This document shows, in pieces, positions 9,036-18,157 of a stretch of 64,000 nucleotides of DNA. Positions within the stretch are counted from its first letter, which is position 1; each line of letters begins with the position of its first letter. The position numbers and the translations under genes are program-made. The stretch covers positions 3,286,001-3,350,000 of the forward strand of contig NZ_CP094526.1 of NCBI RefSeq assembly GCF_029910095.1, in the 5' to 3' direction. The notes under the pieces were generated by a model. That model did not search any database. It saw only the letters and a program-made list of their open reading frames with translations, and was not told the DNA's origin. The DNA comes from Bradyrhizobium sp. ISRA464 (GTDB taxonomy: Bacteria > Pseudomonadota > Alphaproteobacteria > Rhizobiales > Xanthobacteraceae).

Positions 9036-10586
9036 TCATGCCGTCGGCGCGTGATATTCGGTTGCGACGGTTTCGTCGGTCGAAGCGGCGCCCAGCGAGG
9101 TGAGGAGCAGAGTGAGGACAACCGTCAGACCCAGGTTGACGATGACCGCGTAAAGCGCCGCATAGCCCGGAAAGGTGAAGGTGCCGATCGCGAGCGCGTA
9201 GGTCGGCGCAAGTTTTGCTGCGATGAACATCGCGGTCCCAGTGGCGATTCCGCCGGCCCAACCGATCAGCAATGCCCAATCGTTGAACCAGCGGGTATAG
9301 ACGCCCAGCATCACGGAGGGTAGCGTCTGGATGATCCAGATGCCACCGAGGAGTTGCAGGTAAATCGCAAACTTGGAAGGCAGGAAGATGATGAAGGCGA
9401 GCGCGCCGAACTTGACGATCAGCGATACCCACTTCGCCATCTGCGCTTCCTGCCTGTCGGTCGGCTGTCGATTGATGAACTCGCGATGAATGTTGCGTGT
9501 GTAGAGGTTGGCCGCAGCAATCGACATGATCGCTGCCGGGACGAGCGCTCCGATCCCGACGGCCGCGAAAGCGATCCCCACGAACCACGACGGGAAGCTA
9601 TGGAGGAACAGGGCCGGCACTGCAAAGTTGTTGCCGAATTGCTTGAAGCCCGCGGCGTACTCGGGAAGCGTGCTGACGCCTGCCGCGATCGCGAAGAAGC
9701 CGATGAGCGCAAGCAGACCGAGCATGAACGAATAGCCCGGCAGTAATGCCGCGTTGCGACGGATGGCGCGACCGCTGCTTGCGGCGAGGATCCCGGTGAT
9801 GGAGTGCGGATACAGGAAGAGCGCAAGCGCCGATCCAAGCGCCAGTGTCGCATAAGCTCCATATGCGCCGGTAGTGTTGTCGCCTGGGACAGCCAGCAGC
9901 AGCTTCGAGGCCGGCACGGCCGCAAAGATCTTCTCGAAGCCTCCCAACTGTATCGGAACGATGACGATCGCGGCGAACGCCGTCAGATAGATGAGGAGGT
10001 CCTTGACAATGGCGATCGAGGCGGGGGCTCGCAGCCCGCTCGAGTAGGTGAAGGCCGCGAGAATGATGAATGCGATGACGAGCGGCAGATCGCCGGCATA
10101 ACCGGTTCCGGAAATGCCCAAGCCTCCGATCACGACCTGCAGCCCGACGAGTTGCAGCGCGATGTACGGCATCGTCGCGACGATGCCGGTCACCGCGACT
10201 GCCAGCGCAAGCCAGCGGTTGCCGAAGCGCCCACGCACGAAGTCGCCGGCGGTGATGTAATTGTGCTTGTGACAGACGTACCAAAGCCGCGGAAAGGCGA
10301 GGAAGAGAATGGGGTAGGCGACGATCGTGTAAGGGACCGCGAAAAACGCAATTGCACCGGCCCCGAAGGCGAGCGCCGGAACGGCAATGAACGTGTAGGC
10401 CGTGTAGAGGTCGCCGCCGATCAGGAACCAGGTGACGACGGTGCCAAAGCGACGTCCTCCGAGCCCCCATTCATGCAAGAGATCGAGGTCGCCTTTGCGC
10501 CAATGGGCTGCGGCAAAGCCCAACCAGGTAATGAAGGCAAACAGCGCCAGGAAAATGATCAAGGCGGTCCAGTTAACACTCTGCAC
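9036..10586 (-). CDS. mctP: Sodium:solute symporter, monocarboxylate permease type (MctP)
   Basis: A 516-aa polytopic protein of the sodium:solute symporter family with about thirteen hydrophobic segments. The N-terminal signature WGLGGRRFGTVVTWFLIGGD and the SSS-like GIGALVPAAIMSIAAANLYTRN (read as two parts) match rhizobial MctP, a permease for lactate, pyruvate and other short monocarboxylates and for alanine. It acts in the inner membrane. The GTG at 10586 is chosen because GGGAGGG stands just upstream. It lies 80 bp downstream of the DUF3311 gene on the same strand, the usual pairing for this transporter branch. Confidence 0.85.
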   Translation of the reverse strand: MQSVNWTALIIFLALFAFITWLGFAAAHWRKGDLDLLHEWGLGGRRFGTVVTWFLIGGDLYTAYTFIAVPALAFGAGAIAFFAVPYTIVAYPILFLAFPRLWYVCHKHNYITAGDFVRGRFGNRWLALAVAVTGIVATMPYIALQLVGLQVVIGGLGISGTGYAGDLPLVIAFIILAAFTYSSGLRAPASIAIVKDLLIYLTAFAAIVIVPIQLGGFEKIFAAVPASKLLLAVPGDNTTGAYGAYATLALGSALALFLYPHSITGILAASSGRAIRRNAALLPGYSFMLGLLALIGFFAIAAGVSTLPEYAAGFKQFGNNFAVPALFLHSFPSWFVGIAFAAVGIGALVPAAIMSIAAANLYTRNIHREFINRQPTDRQEAQMAKWVSLIVKFGALAFIIFLPSKFAIYLQLLGGIWIIQTLPSVMLGVYTRWFNDWALLIGWAGGIATGTAMFIAAKLAPTYALAIGTFTFPGYAALYAVIVNLGLTVVLTLLLTSLGAASTDETVATEYHAPTA

Positions 10587-10666
10587 GACACCCTCCCGGT
10601 TAGCCCTCCGCGTTTCCTCGTCGCTTTCTCCTCATCTCGGCAGTCCGGCCCGGCGTTGCTTCGGCG

Positions 10667-10870
10667 CTAGTCCTCGGTTGCAAAGTAGACAATTGCGGTC
10701 AGGACGGCTCCGATGATGATCCAAAGCAGCTGGTACCAGTAGAAGAACGGCATGCCGATCAAGGATGGCTCGGCCCTGTTGTAGAAGGGCGGCCAGAGCA
10801 CTGCGATGAATTGAATGAGAAGGAGCAGGTACCACGGGCTCCATCCTGTACGTCGGATAAGTTGATTCAT
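10667..10870 (-). CDS. DUF3311 small membrane protein, symporter partner
   Basis: A 67-aa protein with two hydrophobic segments (WYLLLLIQFIAVLWPPFYN and FFYWYQLLWIIIGAVLTAIV) and a short acidic tail. DUF3311 proteins are routinely encoded just before a sodium:solute symporter, as here, and probably assist or modulate it. An AGGAGG six bases before ATG 10870 fixes the start. The pair almost certainly forms one transcript with the symporter. Confidence 0.82.
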   Translation of the reverse strand: MNQLIRRTGWSPWYLLLLIQFIAVLWPPFYNRAEPSLIGMPFFYWYQLLWIIIGAVLTAIVYFATED

Positions 10871-11289
10871 GTTTCCTCCTCGGAGGAAGCCGGACTCTTG
10901 CTGACATTGCGCTCGCCGGCGCGATCGCTGCGCGGATCGAAAATTCGCTGGCGGCCCGGTGGTCGATCACCAATGTCGTCGCCTGATCCGGCGAGCGACG
11001 GGGCTCGTCCAGGTTGCTGCGAGCCGATCAACTCTCTTGCAGCATCCACGAGCCGGAAAGCGATCCACTGCGGCACGCCACGCAATTCAGTATATCACTC
11101 TCTCGCGAAAGCTCGCTTCCCAATCCACGCAATTTTGCCAATGAGAACCGGTAGAACCTAGCCCCAGGTTCGTTCGCAAGTGCAGCATTGTCCTGCATGT
11201 TGTGGACGGTACGTTGCCGCACTCACGCACTCATATGGGTTCTGGCCTGCCGGTTGACGGCACCATCGGCGGAGAACGGAAACGAGGCC
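10871..11289. other. Intergenic region between divergent genes
   Basis: About 419 bp between the DUF3311 gene (minus) and the SnoaL-like gene (plus). It must hold promoters for both. It is less GC-rich around 11085-11150 than its neighbours. Short open frames exist but have no ribosome-binding site or family resemblance, so no gene is called. Confidence 0.45.
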
Positions 11290-11675
11290 ATGAGCAAGGT
11301 TGACCTCTCCGACATCTATCGAGACTACATTGCCTGCCTCAACCGACAGGACTGGTCGCTGTTGGGACAGTTCGTGGACGATGACGTGTGCCACAACGGC
11401 CGGCGGATCGGCTTGTCAGGCTACCGCGAGATGTTGGAAGGGGACTTTCGCGACATCCCGGACCTACATTTCAACATCGAGCTGCTGATTGCCGATGCGA
11501 CGTACGTTGCGAGCCGTCTGACCTTCGATTGTTCGTCGAAGGAAAAGTTTCTCGGCCTCGTATCAATGGAAAGCGCGTCGGCTTTGCCGAGAACGTGTTC
11601 TATGAATTCCGGGACGGCAAGATCGTGCAGGTCTGGTCGGTGATCGACAAGGCCGCGATCGAGGCCCAGCTTTAG
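11290..11675 (+). pseudogene. SnoaL-like ester cyclase/NTF2-fold protein, frameshifted
   Basis: The frame from ATG 11290 gives an NTF2-fold start (DIYRDYIACLNRQDWSLLG, then HNGRRIGLSGYREMLEGDF) typical of SnoaL-like proteins. After KEKFLGL, near 11560, the natural continuation INGKRVGFAENVFYEFRDGK and KIVQVWSVIDKAAIEAQL is in another frame and ends at 11675. The junction fits loss of one base at 11560-11561. Restored, it would be about 128 aa, the usual size. Such proteins cyclise or hydrate small molecules, but many are uncharacterised. Without correction the product ends in about 25 unrelated residues at 11643. Confidence 0.7.
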
Positions 11676-12217
11676 GGCGTGTACTCATGAGCGCCGCGTC
11701 CGCTTAACCCTCAAAAGGCGACATGGACGGCGATCGGAATGCACGTTCGCCTTGGGCCAGAACGAGACGTGGGCAGAGCAGCCTTGTTGCTGCAAGCTGC
11801 GATTTGATCGACTGTCGGTGTCCTCGCGGGATCTGGCACCAACCGGGCCAATGCGGGACTTGGTCGACCAGTGATGGGCCGTTCCGCACGCGATACCCGT
11901 TCAACTCGAACACGATCGTGCGCGACGGCTTGCGAGCGAAATGATTGCCGAAGACTACGGCAGCTTCCGCTTGGTTAAACCTCGCTCACCTATCTTGCAC
12001 CGGTCTCCAATGCGGTCTTCACCAGGCCGCACATACCTGATCGTCGCCCGGTGGTATCCTCCGCCAAAAGCAACTCCTATTCGACTGGGCAAGCCCCGCT
12101 GAATGAGACTTTATGCGTACATCGATCGCGCCAGCTGTTTGGAACACGGTCCGCGAAAGAACCGTTAATTGAAGGGGCCGAGCCTGCTCGATCGGGCGCA
12201 GCAGAGGAGCACGCGCC
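11676..12217. other. Intergenic region before the liv-type operon, with a short repeat
   Basis: This 542-bp stretch starts with GGGCGTGTACTCATGA and GTCCGCTTAA (11678-11706), which is the inverse of a motif at 32194-32220 and so belongs to a dispersed repeat. The middle has two short open frames on opposite strands without ribosome-binding sites. The last 150 bp, with an AT-richer segment near 12100-12180, is the likely promoter region for the transport operon. Confidence 0.45.
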
Positions 12218-13588
12218 ATGCCCCAATATCCACACAGCTACCGCGAAGCTGCCGACATATCGCTCACGCGACGGAGTCTCATGAGAGCCGGCATCGGAGC
12301 AAGCGTTGCCGGCTTTTTCCTGCCTTATGCGACCTCTCCGGCCTGGGCCAAGGACTACCCTGCGCTTGGCACCTTCCCGGCCGGGACGAACGGCAGCAGC
12401 ATTTTTGTCGGCTGCCTTGTGCCGCTGACTGGTCCCTATTCCGCATCCGGAAAGGACATGCGACTTGGCTTTGAGCTTGCGGTCGAACATCTGAACAACG
12501 GCAGCCGCGTGACTGAACAGATCCCGACACTGAAGAAGGGCAAGGGCGTGCTCGGCAAGAAGATCGAATTCCAGGTCGCCGACGCCGAAACAAAGCCGGA
12601 CCCGGCGGTCCAGGCCGCCACGCGCTACGTTCGCGAAAACAAGGCCATCATGCTGACCGGAGCCGTGAGCAGCGCGGTGGCTGTCGCTCTCGAGGAGCTC
12701 GGGCAGCGCGAGCACACGATCGTCATGATCGGCAACAGCAGTTCCAACGACACTACGGGCAAGGATTGCCAGAGATACGGTTTCCGCTCGCAGGATTCTG
12801 CCTACATGGCCTCGAAGGCGTTGGCGCCAGTGCTGGCCAAGGAACTGGGCAAGGACCGCAAGGCTGGTTACCTGGTCCCGGATTACACCTTTGGCCACAC
12901 CATCTTTGCCTCGATGAAGCAGTTCACGGAAGCCCAGGGCTGGAAGACATCGATCGAACAACTCGCGCCGCTCGGTACGACCGATTTCAGCTCCTACCTG
13001 CTGAACATCGCCAATAGCGGCGCCGATGTCTTCGTCAACCTGGCATTTGGCGCGGATGCTGTCGCCTCGACCAAGCAGGCACAGCAGTTCGGTATCCTAC
13101 CCAGAATGAAATATGTGGTGCCCGATATTTCGCAGTTTCAGGCCAAGGAGCTGGGTGCCGAGATCATGGGCGGCTCCTATGGCTCGCAGCCGTGGTGGTG
13201 GACGGAGCAGGACACTTATCCCTTGGCAAAATTCTTTGTCGAGGATTTCGAGAAGAAGAACCACTACAAGCCTCGCTGGGGCGCAAGCGAAGTCTATCTG
13301 CAGATGCTCGTCTGGGCCGATGCCGTCGAGCGTGCGGGCACGTTCTATCCCATCGAGGTGATCAAGGCGCTGGAGAGCGGGCAGAAGGTGAACTCGATCT
13401 ATGGCGAGGTGTATTACCGCGCCGGCGACCATCAAATGGTTCGGCCGGTCCCGATCATGATCGGCAAGAAGCCGAACGAGATGAAGGGACCGGAAGATTA
13501 TTATCGCATCGTCGATCTCGTTCCCGGCGAACAGGTCCTGCCGCCGTTGAACGAGACCGGGTGTCACTTGCAGCCCTACGAAACCTAG
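12218..13588 (+). CDS. ABC transporter substrate-binding protein, branched-chain amino acid type, Tat-exported
   Basis: A 456-aa periplasmic binding protein of the LivK/Peripla_BP_6 class. The N-terminus has a twin-arginine motif, LTRRSLMRAG, followed by the hydrophobic GIGASVAGFFLPYA and a likely AWA cleavage site, so it is probably exported folded. The body shows IFVGCLVPLTGPYSASGKDM, KIEFQVADAETKPDPAVQAA and MLTGAVSSAVAVA, standard for the family. Ligands may be branched-chain or other amino acids, amides or aromatic acids. GAGGAG precedes ATG 12218. It is the first gene of a four-gene operon. Confidence 0.87.
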   Translation: MPQYPHSYREAADISLTRRSLMRAGIGASVAGFFLPYATSPAWAKDYPALGTFPAGTNGSSIFVGCLVPLTGPYSASGKDMRLGFELAVEHLNNGSRVTEQIPTLKKGKGVLGKKIEFQVADAETKPDPAVQAATRYVRENKAIMLTGAVSSAVAVALEELGQREHTIVMIGNSSSNDTTGKDCQRYGFRSQDSAYMASKALAPVLAKELGKDRKAGYLVPDYTFGHTIFASMKQFTEAQGWKTSIEQLAPLGTTDFSSYLLNIANSGADVFVNLAFGADAVASTKQAQQFGILPRMKYVVPDISQFQAKELGAEIMGGSYGSQPWWWTEQDTYPLAKFFVEDFEKKNHYKPRWGASEVYLQMLVWADAVERAGTFYPIEVIKALESGQKVNSIYGEVYYRAGDHQMVRPVPIMIGKKPNEMKGPEDYYRIVDLVPGEQVLPPLNETGCHLQPYET

Positions 13589-13647
13589 CTACGGGCGTCT
13601 ACAAGCCGCCCGCCGCACTCCGGATGTTGATCAAAGAGCGTCATCTG

Positions 13648-14523
13648 ATGCCGACGCTACCGCAATTTCTGTCGCAGGCTTTCAACGGCATAGCGCTGGG
13701 AAGCCTGCTGGCGCTGATTGCGTGCGGGCTGACGATCATTCTCGGCACGCTCGGCGTTCTCAATTTCGCCCACGGCGCGATGTTCATGTTCGGCGCCTAT
13801 GTGGCTTTCATCGTGCTCGGCCACCTCGATTCATTTGCGGCTGCCCTGGTGCTCGGCGCGTTGTCCCTTCTTGCTTTCGGTTTCGCACTCGAGCGTGGAT
13901 TGATCCGGCTCTACTATGATCGGCCGCATGAGGATCAGATCCTCGTCACGTTCGGGCTGGCCATCATGATGATCGAAGCAGTCCACTACGTGTTCGGCGG
14001 CGAGAGCCAGCGGGTGCCTGTTCCGTCCTGGGGACAGGGCATCGTGAACCTCCACTTCTTCTATTATCCGCTCTATCGCGTGGAAGCGATCGGCATCGCC
14101 GGATTGATCCTGCTCGGATTTTATCTGTTGTTGTATCGCACCCGGATCGGCCTCGTGGTGCGCGCCGGGATCGAGGATCCACTCATGGTGGAGCTCTTGG
14201 GTACCCACGTGCGCCGCGCTTTCATGGCGGTGTTTTCAATTGGCGCCATGGCCGCGGGAATCGCGGGCGTTATCTATGCACCGCTCGCCGCGATCATCCC
14301 GAATATGGGTGAACAATTCCTGGTCCAATGCTTCGTGGTCGTCGTGATCGGGGGACTTGGCTCGTTTCCGGGCGCCATTGTCGGCGGCCTGGTTGTCGGC
14401 GAGATCCTCTCCCTGACGACGCTGTTCAATCCGGCCTATGCGCAAGCGGCGATCTATGCCGTGATGACACTGGTGCTGATCGTGAGACCGCGCGGGCTGT
14501 TCGGCACCATGGGACGCGCGTGA
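13648..14523 (+). CDS. LivH-type ABC permease
   Basis: A 291-aa inner-membrane permease with about eight hydrophobic segments. The N-terminal part, NGIALGSLLALIACGLTIIL then GVLNFAHGAMFMFGAY, and the late motif VVIGGLGSFPGAIVGGL are diagnostic of LivH-like subunits. It would pair with the permease half of the next gene to form the channel. ATG 13648 has AAAGAGCG upstream; an in-frame ATG at 13624 is possible. Its stop overlaps the next start (TGATG at 14521-14525), so translation is coupled. Confidence 0.86.
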   Translation: MPTLPQFLSQAFNGIALGSLLALIACGLTIILGTLGVLNFAHGAMFMFGAYVAFIVLGHLDSFAAALVLGALSLLAFGFALERGLIRLYYDRPHEDQILVTFGLAIMMIEAVHYVFGGESQRVPVPSWGQGIVNLHFFYYPLYRVEAIGIAGLILLGFYLLLYRTRIGLVVRAGIEDPLMVELLGTHVRRAFMAVFSIGAMAAGIAGVIYAPLAAIIPNMGEQFLVQCFVVVVIGGLGSFPGAIVGGLVVGEILSLTTLFNPAYAQAAIYAVMTLVLIVRPRGLFGTMGRA

Positions 14524-16364
14524 TGGATGTGCGGCGACGATTGCATCGCTGGCTGCCCGAACTGCTTATGGCACTCGCGCTGGTGGCGCTGCCGTTTCTA
14601 TGCAGTGCCTTGCTCGGCTCGGTGGATCTCCTGACTCGCATCCTGATTTGGGGAATTTTCGGACTGGGCTTCGACCTGCTGTTCGGTTTCACCGGACTTC
14701 TGTCCTTCGGCCAGGCGGCTTTCTATGGCTGCGGAGGATTTGTGACAGCCTATCTTTTGACGAGCGGTGATATCCGCAACGGTTGGCTTGCGATCGCGGC
14801 TGGTGTCGCCGTTGCGGCGGCGTTCAGCGTCATTGTCGGACTTCTGGCGCTGCGCCGTGTCGGAATCTACTTCGCGATGATCACGCTGGCGTTCGGCGAG
14901 CTGGCCTATTTCCTGGAAAATTCGCCGCTGGCCCGATGGACCGGTGGCGAGAATGGATTGCCGGGCGTGCCGGCCCCGCGCCTGCAAGTTGGCCAATTCG
15001 CTTACAGCTTCTCTGGCTCCTGGGCGAGCTACGAGCTCATCGCGGCATTCTTCTTCGTCGGTTTCGTGTTTGCTCGGTTCGTCGTGAGATCGCCGGTGGG
15101 CGCCGTGCTGACCGCCATTCGCCAGAATCCGCTGCGGACCGCGGCGCTCGGTCATAATGTCCATGCTTACAAGCTTTCAGTTTTCGTGCTAGCCGCGATT
15201 TTTGCAGGCTGCAGCGGCGCGTTGCTTGGCATATTCCAGGGTTATATGCCGCCAAATGCTTTCGAGCTGGAAACCTCTGGTCAGCTCGTGATTCAGACCG
15301 TCATAGGGGGCGCGGGGACGCTGATTGGCCCAACGATCGGCGCGGCAATCTGGTTGATCTTGCGCCAGCTCCTGCAACAGGTGCCGGCAATCGGCGATCT
15401 CTGGTTGTTCATTCTGGGATTGGTGTTCGTTGTGTTGGTCACTCTGCTGCCGAAAGGGATTGTCGGTGCCGCAGCCCGCCTCGGATTGAGTCTTCGCTTG
15501 GTCAGGCCGGAGCCCGTGGTCGCAAGTGCGGTCCCGGGCGAGAAAGCGGCTGCAGGTCAGGCGCTCCTTGCCCCGTTGCCCACGGCCGGCGCGCGCGCTG
15601 GCAAGCCTGCTGAGCTGGCGCTCGAGGTCCGCAATGTCAGCAAAGCCTATGGCGGCATTCATGCCGTCGAGGGAGTTTCGCTCGAGCTGCCCGCCGGTCG
15701 ATTCCACGCCATCATTGGCCCCAATGGCGCGGGCAAAAGCACATTCCTCAGGCTGCTCAACTGCGAGGAAAGACCGGACTCGGGCCGCATTCTCCTGAAT
15801 GGAATCGATGTCACGACAGCAGGCGTTACCCAAGCCCATCAACATGGGCTGGCAAAGAGCTTCCAGATCAACCAGCTGTTCCCGCAGCTTACGGTACGGC
15901 AGAACCTGCGCATTGGCGCGCTCAGTCACGTGCGCGGCGCATTGCGGCTCGACGTCTTTCGTGCCGCAGATGGTTTCGACAAAATCGAATTGATGATGTC
16001 CGCCTTGCTCGAACGTCTGGGCCTCACTGCGAGCGCTGACGTCCGCGTTAGTTCGCTTGCCTACGGCGAAAAGCGTCGGCTCGAGCTCGGGCTTGCGTTG
16101 GCATCCCGCCCCTCGGTGCTGCTGCTCGACGAGCCGCTTGCAGGTTTGAGTCCCGGCGAGCGTGAGGGGATCAAGCATCTGATCCAAGACCTGCGCAGAG
16201 GACGCACGATCGTCCTCGTCGAGCACGACATGGATGCGGTTTTCGAGCTCGCGGAGCGCATCACGGTGTTGCACGAGGGACGCAAGCTCGCTGAAGGCAC
16301 ACCGCAGGAAATTTCCGGTGATCGGCGAGTGAGAGAAGCCTATCTCGGAGGAATTGCTGCCTGA
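14523..16364 (+). CDS. LivM-LivG fusion: ABC permease joined to ATPase
   Basis: A 613-aa fusion. Residues 1-330 are a LivM-type permease (GIFGLGFDLLFGFTGLLSFG, VIGGAGTLIGPTIGAAIW). A proline/alanine-rich linker (330-365) leads to a LivG-type ATPase: Walker A GPNGAGKS, Q-loop region SFQINQLFPQLTV, signature SLAYGEKRRLE in place of LSGGQ, Walker B SVLLLDEPLAGLS and H-loop VEHDMD. The altered signature is normal for LivG proteins. The fusion fixes one ATPase to one permease and leaves livF separate. Start ATG overlaps the preceding stop. Confidence 0.87.
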   Translation: MDVRRRLHRWLPELLMALALVALPFLCSALLGSVDLLTRILIWGIFGLGFDLLFGFTGLLSFGQAAFYGCGGFVTAYLLTSGDIRNGWLAIAAGVAVAAAFSVIVGLLALRRVGIYFAMITLAFGELAYFLENSPLARWTGGENGLPGVPAPRLQVGQFAYSFSGSWASYELIAAFFFVGFVFARFVVRSPVGAVLTAIRQNPLRTAALGHNVHAYKLSVFVLAAIFAGCSGALLGIFQGYMPPNAFELETSGQLVIQTVIGGAGTLIGPTIGAAIWLILRQLLQQVPAIGDLWLFILGLVFVVLVTLLPKGIVGAAARLGLSLRLVRPEPVVASAVPGEKAAAGQALLAPLPTAGARAGKPAELALEVRNVSKAYGGIHAVEGVSLELPAGRFHAIIGPNGAGKSTFLRLLNCEERPDSGRILLNGIDVTTAGVTQAHQHGLAKSFQINQLFPQLTVRQNLRIGALSHVRGALRLDVFRAADGFDKIELMMSALLERLGLTASADVRVSSLAYGEKRRLELGLALASRPSVLLLDEPLAGLSPGEREGIKHLIQDLRRGRTIVLVEHDMDAVFELAERITVLHEGRKLAEGTPQEISGDRRVREAYLGGIAA

Positions 16365-16375
16365 GAACGATCGGA

Positions 16376-17074
16376 ATGAACATGATCGAGGTGGAGCGGA
16401 TCAACAGCTATTATGGAGATTCTCACGTTCTGTTCGACGTATCAATGGACGTGCGCGGACAGGAAGTCGTTGCGTTGCTTGGCCGCAATGGTGCCGGCAA
16501 GAGCACAACGCTCAAGACGCTCGCTGGCGTGCTCCATCCGCGCTCCGGCACGATACGGTTCGAAGGTGAATCCATCGAACTGTTGCCCACTCACCGGATT
16601 GCGAGCCTAGGGCTGCAACTCGTTCCGGAAGAGCGGCGGATCTTCGGCGGATTGACTGTGGAGGAGAATCTTGAACTTGCTACTCTATCGGCGGCGCAGC
16701 GTTTGCCGCTCGCCGACATTTTCGTGATGTTCCCGCGCTTGCGCGAGCGGCGGAGCAGTTACGGCCGGTCGCTTTCCGGCGGTGAGCAGCAGATGCTCGC
16801 GATCGCCCGCGCCCTGATCCGGCGCCCCCGGCTCTTGCTGCTGGACGAGCCATTCGAGGGGCTGGCTGTCACTATCGTGCAGGGCCTGCTCGAGGTATGC
16901 CGCGAGCTGGTGGCCCAAGGACAGACGATCGTGATCGTCGAACAGAACGTGCGTGCGGCACTCAGTCTCGCCCGCCGGGCCTATGTGCTTGACAAGGGCA
17001 GGATCGTTTTCGGGGGATCGGCCGAGGAACTGCAAGCTTCGCCGGACGTGATGGATCGCTACCTCGGCGTCTGA
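16376..17074 (+). CDS. LivF-type ABC ATPase
   Basis: A 232-aa nucleotide-binding subunit. Walker A is GRNGAGKSTTLKTLAG, the Q-loop region is GLQLVPEERRIFGGLTVEEN, the signature LSGGEQQ, Walker B LLLLDEPFEGLA, and H-loop region IVIVEQNV, where the usual His is replaced by Gln, as in LivF proteins. It would form the ATPase heterodimer with the C-terminal half of the preceding fusion. It is the last gene of the operon; an IS91-type element begins about 140 bp further on. Confidence 0.87.
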   Translation: MNMIEVERINSYYGDSHVLFDVSMDVRGQEVVALLGRNGAGKSTTLKTLAGVLHPRSGTIRFEGESIELLPTHRIASLGLQLVPEERRIFGGLTVEENLELATLSAAQRLPLADIFVMFPRLRERRSSYGRSLSGGEQQMLAIARALIRRPRLLLLDEPFEGLAVTIVQGLLEVCRELVAQGQTIVIVEQNVRAALSLARRAYVLDKGRIVFGGSAEELQASPDVMDRYLGV

Positions 17075-17211
17075 GTCAGCGCCGGTGCGGTTGTTGGCGC
17101 ATACCCGTCCCCAGAGACGGCCGGGTCCGAGTGGGGTCAAAGGACTAAACCGCTCGCGCGGTAGGGCGCTGGGGCTGGCGACGCAGCCAAGACGATAGCG
17201 CGACGGGGCGT

Positions 17212-17256
17212 CCTGTTTTGAGATGAGGGGTTCGCAACCTTCACTCAAAACAGGAG
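17212..17256 (+). promoter_or_regulatory. Hairpin covering the recombinase ribosome-binding site
   Basis: CCTGTTTTGAG (17212-17222) and CTCAAAACAGG (17244-17254) make an 11-bp perfect stem with a 21-base loop. The right arm contains the first bases of the SD AGGAG (17252-17256), which serves the ATG at 17265. In RNA the stem would hide the SD and hold recombinase translation low. Confidence 0.65.
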
Positions 17257-17264
17257 CATCCCCA

Positions 17265-18143
17265 ATGACCAAGCAGGCCATCAGTCCGTTGCGCCAGCGC
17301 ATGATCGAAGACATGGCGATCCGCAAGTTCGCGCCCAAGACCCAACACGACTACGTGCAAAGGGTCAAGGACTTCGCGGTATTCCTCGGCCGCTCGCCCG
17401 ACCTGGCCCAGTCGGAGGACGTGCGCGGCTTTCGGCTGCATCTGGCGTCGAACGGCGCCGGCGCGCCAAAGATCAACGCCACCGTCTCGGCGCTGCGGTT
17501 CTTCTTCAATGTGACGCTCGATCGGCCCGAGCTTGCCAAGCACCTGTCGTTCATGCACGAGCCACGCAAGGTTCCGGTTGTTCTCAGCCCGGAAGAGGTT
17601 GCGCGCTTTCTGGAGGCGGCGCCGAGCATCAAATACAAGGCGGCGCTCAGTGTCGCTTACGGTGCAGGGTTGCGTGTCTCTGAGGTCGTCGCGTTGAAGG
17701 TATCCGACATCGATTCCGAACGCATGATGCTGCGCGTCGAGCAGGGCAAAGGCCGCAAGGATCGCCACGCGATGCTTTCCCCTGTGCTGCTCGAACTTCT
17801 GCGCGATTGGTACCGCATTTCCCGCCCGCAGGGCTGGCTGTTTCCGGGACTGAAGCCGGCCAGCCCGATGACGACGCGCCAGCTCACGCGCGCCTGCCAC
17901 GCGGCGGCCCACATGGCCGAGATCGCCAAGCGGGTGACGCCGCACACCCTGCGCCACAGCTTCGCGACCCACCTGCTCGAGCAGAACATTGATATTCGGG
18001 TGATCCAGGTCCTGTTGGGCCACGCCAAGCTCGAGACCACGGCGCTCTATACCCGCGTCGCCACCAACACCATCCGCGAGGTCATGAGCCCGCTGGATCA
18101 CCTCACCCCGCTCCGCGCCAAGCGAGACGAGCCGCCTGCCTGA
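17265..18143 (+). CDS. Tyrosine recombinase of IS91-type element
   Basis: A 292-aa tyrosine recombinase. The N-terminal SAM-like core-binding domain (residues 10-90) contains KTQHDYVQRVKDFAVFLG. The catalytic domain has the full set: Arg in GAGLRVSEV, Lys in KGRKDRH, HTLRHSFATHLL (H-x-x-R), the second His in LLGHAKLETT and the Tyr in ALYTR. In two-gene IS91 elements this enzyme is thought to assist resolution or integration of the single-stranded intermediate. ATG 17265 has AGGAG. It is 14 bp upstream of the transposase and probably co-transcribed. Confidence 0.88.
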   Translation: MTKQAISPLRQRMIEDMAIRKFAPKTQHDYVQRVKDFAVFLGRSPDLAQSEDVRGFRLHLASNGAGAPKINATVSALRFFFNVTLDRPELAKHLSFMHEPRKVPVVLSPEEVARFLEAAPSIKYKAALSVAYGAGLRVSEVVALKVSDIDSERMMLRVEQGKGRKDRHAMLSPVLLELLRDWYRISRPQGWLFPGLKPASPMTTRQLTRACHAAAHMAEIAKRVTPHTLRHSFATHLLEQNIDIRVIQVLLGHAKLETTALYTRVATNTIREVMSPLDHLTPLRAKRDEPPA

Positions 18144-18157
18144 CGCGCAGGCCGCGC

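Noticed and set aside
11704..11944. Short overlapping open frames on both strands in 11.7-11.9 kb.
   Set aside because: Neither has a ribosome-binding site or recognisable family; likely chance frames in intergenic DNA.
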